DNA from: Pseudohongiella nitratireducens
GTDB taxonomy: Bacteria; Pseudomonadota; Gammaproteobacteria; Pseudomonadales; Pseudohongiellaceae
NCBI RefSeq assembly: GCF_001642735.1
Contig: NZ_LWHM01000001.1
Location: forward strand, 62,001-126,000
Direction of reading: 5' to 3'
Length of the DNA: 64,000 nucleotides
The position numbers and the translations under genes are program-made. Below the pieces are notes generated by a model. The model saw nothing but the letters and a program-made list of their open reading frames with translations, did no database searches and had not been told where the DNA came from. Below, one piece after another: positions 55,376 to 64,000 of the stretch; the stretch's first letter is position 1, and each line of letters starts with the position of its first letter.

Positions 55376-56130
55376 CTTCTTTCTCTTCCAGGCAGATCAT
55401 GTTACCGGCACTTCTGGTAATAGCTGGCTTATCATCATGGTGGCTCATACAAAGTGAAGAACCTCGATCTGATATAGAGCAAACACCTGCCCAACACAGT
55501 TCCTTTGCAACCGCCGACCAGCCTTCGGTTACTACTGATGGAGCCTCCATAGAAAGCAGTCAAGTGCTGAGAAACACAGAATCAGCGAGCGCTACCACCT
55601 CTGCTGCCCCAGAAGCTGAACCACCTGCCACGCAAAGCGCAACAGGCCTTCATCTGGGCAATACCAGTGACAACCCTCAGCAAGAGACAGAAAGTTTGTC
55701 AGAGAATACAGAGCCTGAAGAAACCCCTCGAATGAGTCAGGCCACTTTTTCAGTGACCCAGCAAGTCCAGGAGCTGCAACTGAATGGGGAATGGCTGGCT
55801 TCCCTGGAAGCAATGAATAGACTTTATAACAACTTTGAACAACTGAACTCTCTCGAACAGGTGACACTGCTCAACTTCTATACCAATGCGCTGATACAAC
55901 TGAAAATGTGGCAGGAAGCTATTTCTGTGTTCACATTGATGTTAACTGTCCCGGACCTCCGAAGCGATTTAAATGCCCGAACACTGATTGCCCTGGGGCA
56001 GTTACATTCACGGGAAAATGAACCGGAAGCCGCCAGAGCCTACCTTGAGGAATGGCTGATTATGCATGGTGACCAGCCTGAGTACGCTGACCAACAAGCC
56101 CGGGTAGAAGAGCTGTTATCTGAACTATAG
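55372..56130 (+). CDS. Membrane-anchored TPR-like protein
   Basis: 252 residues from GTG 55372, or 243 from ATG 55399. N-terminal membrane helix (IMLPALLVIAGLSSWWLI), a long Ser/Thr/Glu/Pro-rich linker (about 30-120), then helical repeats from about 130 (VQELQLNGEWLASLEAMNRLYNN, TLLNFYTNALIQLKMWQEAISVF, ALGQLHSRENEPEAARAYLEEW) of TPR type. It is probably an envelope scaffold. Coupled to the small membrane protein. Followed by a short tandem repeat. Confidence 0.7.
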   Translation: MTSFSSRQIMLPALLVIAGLSSWWLIQSEEPRSDIEQTPAQHSSFATADQPSVTTDGASIESSQVLRNTESASATTSAAPEAEPPATQSATGLHLGNTSDNPQQETESLSENTEPEETPRMSQATFSVTQQVQELQLNGEWLASLEAMNRLYNNFEQLNSLEQVTLLNFYTNALIQLKMWQEAISVFTLMLTVPDLRSDLNARTLIALGQLHSRENEPEAARAYLEEWLIMHGDQPEYADQQARVEELLSEL

Positions 56131-56139
56131 TTACCCTGG

Positions 56140-56202
56140 GTAGTGCCCGCGGATAGTTGCCGCGGATAGTTGCTGCGGAAAATTAACGCGGATAGGCACT
56201 AC
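56140..56202. repeat. Tandem 13-bp repeats inside an 8-bp inverted repeat
   Basis: Two perfect copies of CGCGGATAGTTGC (56148-56160, 56161-56173) and two degenerate ones (56174-56186, 56187-56199) are enclosed by GTAGTGCC (56140-56147) and GGCACTAC (56195-56202). Directly after the TPR-like gene and before the katG terminator. Confidence 0.8.
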
Positions 56203-56235
56203 AGATAAATACGACAAAGAAGATTGTCCAAAAAA

Positions 56236-56263
56236 AGCGGTGGTACGTCACCGTACCACCGCT
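56236..56263 (-). terminator. Rho-independent terminator of katG
   Basis: AGCGGTGGTACG (56236-56247) pairs perfectly with CGTACCACCGCT (56252-56263) around a 4-nt loop; on the minus strand the stem is followed by a run of T. It lies 23 bp after the katG stop. Confidence 0.9.
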
Positions 56264-56286
56264 ATCCTTTCTTGCAGGACTATTAA

Positions 56287-58542
<2,256 letters not shown>

Positions 58543-58720
58543 CTATGATGAGTCCATGAATGATTCATGTGAACAGTCAATGTATCGAACACCTTGCCTA
58601 TTAATCCAATTGATCTTTTCTTGCTTTTTGATAGGTTTAATCGATCATCTATTTTTTATCGGCGATTTCACCTTAATTGGCTGTTATTGTTTGCAAACCC
58701 ATTAAAAACGGAGGTTTGGT

Positions 58721-58858
58721 ATGGAATACGTAGCATTACCGATGGCCGTAGTTGGCATGACATTCGGTATTATTGCCTTTACCCGTATTGCTGCACTGGA
58801 AGCAGAACTCAAGAAGCGCGGCCACCTGGATGAATCCTATGATTCGGAGGAAAAATGA
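58721..58858 (+). CDS. 45-residue single-pass membrane protein
   Basis: One hydrophobic helix (YVALPMAVVGMTFGIIAFTRI) then a charged tail (LEAELKKRGHLDESYDSEEK). Ideal ribosome-binding site GGAGG 8 nt before ATG. The stop overlaps the cupin start by 4 bp (ATGA). Not recognised as a named family. Too short for automatic calling. Confidence 0.75.
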   Translation: MEYVALPMAVVGMTFGIIAFTRIAALEAELKKRGHLDESYDSEEK

Positions 58859-59241
58859 GCTTGCAAAATATTCTCCAGACATTTGCCGTCATTAATCCCA
58901 ACAAGCAGGTCAGTACCGAAATAGCTGACAGCTCCCTGTATCAACGACTTAATGAAGACTATAACAGCTTCAAAGGTTGTGAGCTTGTATCTTGCTATAC
59001 ATTCGATAAAGACTGGGATAGCTGGGAAATCCACCCCGCTGGCGATGAGTTAGTGATTCTGATGTCAGGTCTGGTGACATTTGTTATTGAATCTGGCGTA
59101 GAAACACGGGAAACCTGCCTGTCAAAACCTGGCGACTATGTCGTCGTACCTAAAGGACATTGGCATACGGCACGCCTGAGCAAGAGCAGTACTGTGCTGT
59201 TTATCACACCGGGCGAAGACACTCAGCACCGATCAGCCTAA
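58855..59241 (+). CDS. Cupin domain protein
   Basis: 128 residues. Single small beta-barrel with cupin motif 1 in HPAGDELVILMSGLVTFVIE (glutamate ligand, one histidine) and motif 2 in PGDYVVVPKGHWHTAR. Metal-binding histidines are incomplete, so it may be a binding protein or regulator and not an enzyme. Translation coupled to the small membrane protein upstream; a short terminator follows. Confidence 0.8.
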   Translation: MSLQNILQTFAVINPNKQVSTEIADSSLYQRLNEDYNSFKGCELVSCYTFDKDWDSWEIHPAGDELVILMSGLVTFVIESGVETRETCLSKPGDYVVVPKGHWHTARLSKSSTVLFITPGEDTQHRSA

Positions 59242-59250
59242 ACACGCCCC

Positions 59251-59270
59251 CTGTCTTCGACAGTGTTTTT
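59251..59270 (+). terminator. Rho-independent terminator after cupin gene
   Basis: CTGTC (59251-59255) pairs with GACAG (59259-59263) around TTC, followed by TGTTTTT. A short but typical stem, 9 bp after the stop. Confidence 0.55.
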
Positions 59271-59371
59271 GAAAAATACTTGCGCTCTCAATCATTTTAG
59301 CTATATGATTGCGTATTCAAGTTTTAATCAAATATATATCAATCTTATTGCAACCAAAAATCGAGACAAAA

Positions 59372-59797
59372 ATGAAACCCTCTAGATCAGCCACCGGTAT
59401 TATTTTGCTACAAGCCAAACTGGCAGCAAGGATGAGCCGAAAAATATCCAACCACCTCAGCTTGCACGGTGTCAGCCTGACCGAATACCTTGCACTGCAC
59501 TACATAGCCAGCGCCGGACAACCTGAGATTTCTCGTATATTACTAGCCGAAAATCTGGAAATGAGTGCCTCTGGTGTCACGCGGTTATTGGCACCAATGG
59601 AGAAAAACAACCTGGTTGAGCGTACTCGTAACCCCAGAGATGCACGTCAGAGCCAGGTTCGTTTAACCGGACCCGGCAAGCAGGTATACCAGGAAGCTTC
59701 CGTCAGTTTTCAGGATACGGCTAATGATATGATCGGTGAACTACCTGAAGAAACAGCGAGTGCTTTACATGCGTGGTTTAAGCAAATGCTGCGCTAG
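59372..59797 (+). CDS. MarR-family transcriptional regulator
   Basis: 141 residues from ATG 59372 (MKPSRSATG). Winged helix: LHGVSLTEYLALHYIASAG, LLAENLEMSASGVTRLLAPMEKNNLVERTRNPRDARQSQVRLT, with DARQ at the wing tip. Dimeric repressors of this family often sense phenolics or oxidants. Target unknown; the divergent neighbour is the cupin group on the same strand. Confidence 0.9.
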   Translation: MKPSRSATGIILLQAKLAARMSRKISNHLSLHGVSLTEYLALHYIASAGQPEISRILLAENLEMSASGVTRLLAPMEKNNLVERTRNPRDARQSQVRLTGPGKQVYQEASVSFQDTANDMIGELPEETASALHAWFKQMLR

Positions 59798-59846
59798 GAC
59801 GCAAAATAACTGTACATAGGTAAGTTAGTCGTTAAAGGTACTCTTG

Positions 59847-60242
59847 ATGGCAGTTAACAACTTAGAACAAATGCTCAAAACCTTAGCGCCATCGTTGGAT
59901 GACAATAGCTATGTGTTTTGCTCATTTCCTGACAGAAACGCGCTGCCCGATATTGACAAGTTCATGCCATTAGCAACCTTTCCGGAAGAGGAAGGCATCA
60001 CATGGATTATCACTCAGGATCAAGCTGACAGACTAAAGCTGGTCTATGAACGACAAACAAAAGCCCGGCGAACCGGGCTTTTTGTTGTGCGGGGGCAGGG
60101 CCTGCTTTTTCTTCAGCTATCCAAGTCAGCAGGCCCAGTGCTATCAGTACACCCCGGCCAGCCCAGTCCCATTCACGTCTTCCACCGACATCTGCCCGAT
60201 GATTTCCACGAGTGCATAGTCTGTGCCTTCATTATAGCCTGA
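59847..60242 (+). pseudogene. ACT_3 (DUF2241) domain protein truncated at its 3' end
   Basis: The first 69 or so codons (MAVNNLEQMLKTLAP, YVFCSFPDR, FPEEEGITWIITQDQAD) match the start of the ACT_3/DUF2241 family. Normal proteins are about 130 residues and continue ITL.VHSSLEAVGLTAA. Here homology ends near 60052 and the frame runs on through a terminator and antisense to the RTX gene 3' end, giving an unrelated tail. Probably a remnant cut when the adhesin locus was joined here. Confidence 0.75.
60059..60083. terminator. Rho-independent terminator (both strands)
   Basis: AAAAGCCCGG (60059-60068), loop CGAA, CCGGGCTTTTT (60073-60083). On the minus strand it ends the RTX gene 61 bp after its stop. 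It lies inside the reading frame of the truncated ACT gene, which it would also stop. Confidence 0.88.
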
Positions 60243-60870
60243 CAGGTCTTCATTCAGCTCGAAGTAGTGGCCACCGATCTTCAGCAGCTCAATGCCCTGC
60301 AGCGTATCGGTTTCGCCAGTGGCTGTTCGTGTTATTTGCAGTTGTAAATACTCAAGACTGATCTCTGGAACCATCGCTGTATCCGGATACACCACCTGGA
60401 AAGTAAAGTCAGCTGCACCGCCAGTGTAGACCGCCACGTCCGTGCCTTCGCCACCATCGAGCAGATCATTACCGTCACCGCCGACCAGACGGTCGTTGCC
60501 GGTGCCACCGCGCAGGATGTCGTCACCGGTGGCTGACGACCAGCCGGTTTCACTGGTTTGGTAGGTCTCTACCAACACCAGCTCGCCGTCTTCGTTGGCC
60601 AGCAGCTGATCCGCCTGTTCAGCATTTGCCAGGATCAGCATGGCATCGGCCCAACTGCTGCCGTTGCTGAGGAAGTTAACCCCCTCAGCAACCAGGGCAT
60701 CAGAAGCACTGCCTTCGCCCCAGACGGCTTCGATCAGCATTTCGACCTGTACTTCCAGTGCCTGAGCCACCAGGCCCTGACTGTTGAAGTAGAAGTTTAC
60801 GGCTTCGTTGGCCAGTGCCTCAGCACTGAGGTCGCTGTTGACGAAGGCGTTAAAGTCCATCAGTGATGGC
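60144..60870 (-). pseudogene. RTX adhesin C-terminal fragment, separated by a frameshift
   Basis: About 240 codons, starting SLMDFNAFVNSDLSAEALANEAVNFYF after the frameshift: a helical DUF4214-like domain, then calcium-binding nonapeptides (GDDILRGGTGNDRLVGGDGND), and a terminal beta region (TLQGIELLKIGGHYFEL) typical of type I secretion substrates. No proper start of its own: the open frame upstream of 60870 is out of frame with the main gene. Reading it continuously with the main gene needs one A fewer in the AAA run (TTT on the plus strand, 60871-60873). See the main RTX feature. Confidence 0.78.
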
Positions 60871-63800
60871 TTTCTCACCAACGGCCGCCTTGTACAGCGT
60901 AGCAACCAGTTCCAGTCGGGCGTTATCTGCATAGCTGAACTGCAGGCGGGTATCACTCTCCAGACCGCTGCTGCCTTCGGTGAACCAGGGGCCGACCAGC
61001 TCGAAGGTCTCGGTGTCGGTAGCGATCACATCCGAGGCATTGAAGCGGCTGACCAGTTGGTTGTCTTTGAGACTGAAGATCCACTCACCGGCATCACTGG
61101 CTCCGCCTTGGATAATGTCGTTACCGCTGCCCCCTTCCAAGGTGTCATTACCAGCACCGCCAATGACCTTGTCATTACCGGCATCGCCGTACAGCATGTC
61201 ATCACCGCCGCGGGAGCCGACCAGGTCGTCACCACCGCCGCCGCGCAGTACGTCATCGTCTTCACCCAGTACCATGATCTGTACCCGGCCATCGCCGCTC
61301 ACCGAGTTCTGGCCGGTACCACCAATGATGATCACCTCACCAATGATGGCGCCAAACTGTACGCTATCGAGAATCAGCATCTGGCCAGTTGGCAGCTCGG
61401 TGGTATCAATGACCACCGCCACCGGTTTGCTGCCGGCCGGGGTACCGCTGACCTTGATCGGGCTTGCTGTTGGGGTGTTGTTCGCCACTTTTGGCACCAG
61501 GGTGCGCACCACCAGGTTGTCCGGATCGGGCAGATCACCCAGGAAGTTGTTGCCCGAGCCGGTCAACTCTTCCTGGTCTTCTTGCTGGCCTTCACCGTTA
61601 GTGCGCTGACGGATGGCGTTGATCAGACCGTTGGCACCGGTGCCACCGCCTTCGCTTTCGATGCGCATGCCTGAGCCGGTGGGCAGGCCCACTTCCAGCA
61701 GGCGTTCATCACCTTCTGTGACAACGGGCACATCGGCCTGTTCAGGATCACCGGTTTCTTCTTCGCGGTCATCACTAATAATATCGATCTCAGTGACATC
61801 AACGGTACTGCCGTCTTCGCGGGTTTCGGTGTCTGTATTAACTATGGCACCATCCGCAGAATCATCACTGTTATCACTGCCGCCTGAACTGCCGCCACCA
61901 GTCGAGGGCGGAGGCGCCGCTGCTATCGCACCCGTCTCAACACTGGAAACAGACTCGGCTTTACCACCCTCATCGGTATACTGGACGGTAGCGGATATCT
62001 TTTTACCCACATGCTCAGCTGCCAGCATCATGCTTTCTGCAGTCTGATCCGCGAGCACGACGCCATCTGCTCGCCAGACATAACTCAATGCTCCCAGCCC
62101 GTCTTTGTCGGCCAGGTCCTGATTGATCTGAAGTCGCATACCTGCCTGGGTACCACCGGTCAATTTCACAGTGCCCGTCGGCGCATCATTGATATTGTTC
62201 ACCTCAATACTGACCGTATCACTGGTGCTTGAATACGGATCCGACGAGGATGTCCGGCCAATATTGACGAACTCTCCGCCCTCACCGCTGCTTTGATCCC
62301 AGGCATGGAAAGTGATGACATCATCCACGCTGCCATATTCATCAGCAGCAGGCTGCCAGTACAAATGCCCATTCGCTTCCAGTAACAGAGCGTTGTCACT
62401 GGCGACAGTTGTGAGCTCTTGCCAGGTACTACCGTTATTACGGGAATACCACAGCGTGCCTTTATCCGTATTGTTGGCGGAGATGACGATACCCTGCTCA
62501 TCGCCCTGATCAACGTCGCTGACACCGGCCAGCAGGCTGGAGACCGCAGTGGCGCCAGCCAGACTGCCTGTTGCCGGTGCCGCGCTATCTTCATCAATAG
62601 CTGTCATCGCGGGAGACTGCGTGTCATCCAGCTCAGGGGAGTCATTGACCGGTGACACTGCCAGGCGGGCGGTAGCCGTTTCAGCAGAGTACGCTGTTGT
62701 GCCACCATCCGTGGTGGTATCGATCCGCTGTGCACTACCATTGGTGGAAGCCGCACCGACGGTCTGATCCCAGGCTTTAAATACCAGATCAACCTGACTT
62801 TCGGCGTTTTCCCCGTCTGGGACATAGCGCAACTTGGTGGCACTGTTCAATAGTAGCGCATTGATTTCAGCAACCGATGGCATATCCGCCCAGTTGTCAT
62901 CATTCTGCGCATCATATTGCCAACTGCCATTACCCGTCATTGAAGTGATCGCGATACCCGATTTATCGTCACTATCAATCTCGCTGTAATCAACGCCGGC
63001 AAGAATAACAGCAACCGTTGTTTCAGAACTGATCTCATCTTCTGTTGTTGACGTAAGACTGAAGAAATCGTCATTCGTGATCAACGGCGCATCATTGTCC
63101 TCTGCAACAAAAACACTGGCCGTATCGCTGGCTGAAGAGAAGTGATAGCTGCCACCATTATTACTGACATCACCACGTTCGCCACCATAATTGACATCCA
63201 TGGCCCGGAAAGTGATCGCATTATCGACACTACCATTCTCATCACTGACAGGCTGCCAATACAGGCGGTGATCACCATTCAGCAGCAAGGCGCTGCTTTC
63301 ACTGACGGTACCCACCTGCTGCCAGTTATCACCATCATTAAAGCTGTACCACAACGTGCCTTTGCTGCTTTGGGTGGCCATGATGGCAATGCCAATATCG
63401 GTATCACCATCAATATCACTCACACCACCGGTCAGCGCAGAGACTAGCGTACTGCCTGCCGTGCTACCGTTAACCGGTTGAACAGCATCCTCACTGATGC
63501 CAGTCAGAGCCGGGCTTTGTGTATCATCCAATACCGGCGCATCGTTTTGGGCATTAATGGTCAGTGCGACGGAATCCGAACTGTCGGAATAAAAGCCATT
63601 GCTGATATCACTGACACCGGTATCGGCCAGTGACCCTGCAGAGACACCGCCTTCACCAGCGCTCCAGGCTTTAATCGTCAGGGCATCCGTAATCGTGCCG
63701 TTATCATTCTGCTCAGGCTGCCAGTAAATCTCATTCGTTTTCGACAGGACCAGAGCATTATCTTCGCTTAATGTCTCAGTGACCTGCTGCCAGGTTGTGC

Positions 63801-64000
63801 CATCATTCAAGCTATACCAGAGCGTACCCTTATCACTATTCATGCCGGTAATAGCGACACCTGATACCGGTGTGCCATCTGGGTCACTGATGCCACCCAT
63901 CAGCGCTGTCGACACCTGTGTGCTACCGGCTGTGCTGCCATTACTGGGCGCAGCAGCATCTTCGTCGATACGGGTAAGACTCAAGTCTTTGCTGTCATCA
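60850..64000 (-). CDS. Giant RTX/cadherin-like adhesin, 3' part (runs off right edge)
   Basis: More than 1,040 codons visible. From right to left: at least four cadherin/VCBS-like modules of about 110-170 residues sharing DDTQSPALT, GTLWYSxNDG and LYWQP; one shorter domain (SYVWRADGV...); a Gly/Ser/Asp linker; nonapeptide calcium repeats (GGGGDDLVGSRGGDDMLYG); a beta region (FELVGPWFTEGSSGL); and LYKAAVGEK of a DUF4214-like helical domain. The frame then stops at 60850-60852 (TAA) while homology continues in another frame. Expected to be exported by a type I system (not in window) and to act in surface attachment. Confidence 0.85.
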   Translation of the reverse strand, partial: DDSKDLSLTRIDEDAAAPSNGSTAGSTQVSTALMGGISDPDGTPVSGVAITGMNSDKGTLWYSLNDGTTWQQVTETLSEDNALVLSKTNEIYWQPEQNDNGTITDALTIKAWSAGEGGVSAGSLADTGVSDISNGFYSDSSDSVALTINAQNDAPVLDDTQSPALTGISEDAVQPVNGSTAGSTLVSALTGGVSDIDGDTDIGIAIMATQSSKGTLWYSFNDGDNWQQVGTVSESSALLLNGDHRLYWQPVSDENGSVDNAITFRAMDVNYGGERGDVSNNGGSYHFSSASDTASVFVAEDNDAPLITNDDFFSLTSTTEDEISSETTVAVILAGVDYSEIDSDDKSGIAITSMTGNGSWQYDAQNDDNWADMPSVAEINALLLNSATKLRYVPDGENAESQVDLVFKAWDQTVGAASTNGSAQRIDTTTDGGTTAYSAETATARLAVSPVNDSPELDDTQSPAMTAIDEDSAAPATGSLAGATAVSSLLAGVSDVDQGDEQGIVISANNTDKGTLWYSRNNGSTWQELTTVASDNALLLEANGHLYWQPAADEYGSVDDVITFHAWDQSSGEGGEFVNIGRTSSSDPYSSTSDTVSIEVNNINDAPTGTVKLTGGTQAGMRLQINQDLADKDGLGALSYVWRADGVVLADQTAESMMLAAEHVGKKISATVQYTDEGGKAESVSSVETGAIAAAPPPSTGGGSSGGSDNSDDSADGAIVNTDTETREDGSTVDVTEIDIISDDREEETGDPEQADVPVVTEGDERLLEVGLPTGSGMRIESEGGGTGANGLINAIRQRTNGEGQQEDQEELTGSGNNFLGDLPDPDNLVVRTLVPKVANNTPTASPIKVSGTPAGSKPVAVVIDTTELPTGQMLILDSVQFGAIIGEVIIIGGTGQNSVSGDGRVQIMVLGEDDDVLRGGGGDDLVGSRGGDDMLYGDAGNDKVIGGAGNDTLEGGSGNDIIQGGASDAGEWIFSLKDNQLVSRFNASDVIATDTETFELVGPWFTEGSSGLESDTRLQFSYADNARLELVATLYKAAVGEKAITDGL

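Noticed and set aside
58631-58645. OxyR-like half site ATAGGTTTAATCGAT upstream of katG
   Set aside because: One mismatch to the half-site pattern, but no second half at the required spacing; too weak to list as a site.

Overview
This is chromosomal DNA from a Gammaproteobacterium outside the Enterobacterales, most like marine or halotolerant relatives of the Pseudomonas, Marinobacter and Cellvibrio groups. The evidence is gene order: hemA / TPR lipoprotein / lolB / ispE / tRNA-Gln / prs / rplY / pth / ychF, then xseB-ispA-dxs, then nrdR-ribD-ribE-ribBA-ribH-nusB-thiL-pgpA, together with the sequences of the encoded proteins. G+C is roughly half by eye. No phage, insertion sequence, CRISPR array or rRNA operon was seen. 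The species cannot be named from this window.

Layout. 1-8130 is a conserved housekeeping block: heme, lipoprotein sorting, isoprenoid, PRPP and translation genes plus tRNA-Gln. 8171-10509 holds a Fur-box-preceded TonB-dependent receptor and tRNA-Met. 10628-18314 is accessory: a DUF748 protein, an MgtC-like protein, a broken two-partner secretion locus in which tpsA and tpsB are fused by a deletion, a frameshifted AraC regulator and a membrane protein. 18325-22221 is a Fur-box-preceded ferric iron ABC transporter. 22371-24255 is a cytochrome c lipoprotein / HupE-UreJ / anchored protein trio, followed by a 168-bp near-palindrome and a bidirectional terminator. 24628-28179 carries secreted proteins of unknown role, a 2-oxoglutarate oxygenase and a glycosyltransferase. 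28373-33105 is xseB-ispA-dxs-cobO-btuF. 33109-39888 is the riboflavin / nusB / thiL / pgpA / nrdR block on the minus strand, followed by glyA and the divergent ettA and a PilZ protein.

43661-45431 encodes a phage-lambda-P-like protein and a DnaT-like protein with three tandem DnaT repeats. 45648-50632 is a four-gene operon that can build and recycle the compatible solute glucosylglycerate (glycerate kinase, phosphatase, synthase, phosphorylase). After tRNA-Pro comes an ECF42-type sigma factor with a DUF1428 / VOC / YCII operon preceded by a motif matching the ECF42 promoter consensus. A PAS-GGDEF protein, a small acetyltransferase, two very small membrane proteins that are translationally coupled to their downstream genes, a secreted KatG, a cupin and a MarR regulator follow. 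The right end is the 3' part of a giant RTX/cadherin-like adhesin (minus strand). It carries a frameshift near its C-terminus and abuts the truncated remnant of an ACT-domain gene.

Themes: iron acquisition, osmolyte metabolism, peroxide defence, and large surface or secreted proteins that are often damaged. Three disruptions (tpsA/tpsB, araC, RTX) all fall in accessory genes. Two of them are single-base changes in short A runs, so sequencing error must be excluded before calling them pseudogenes.
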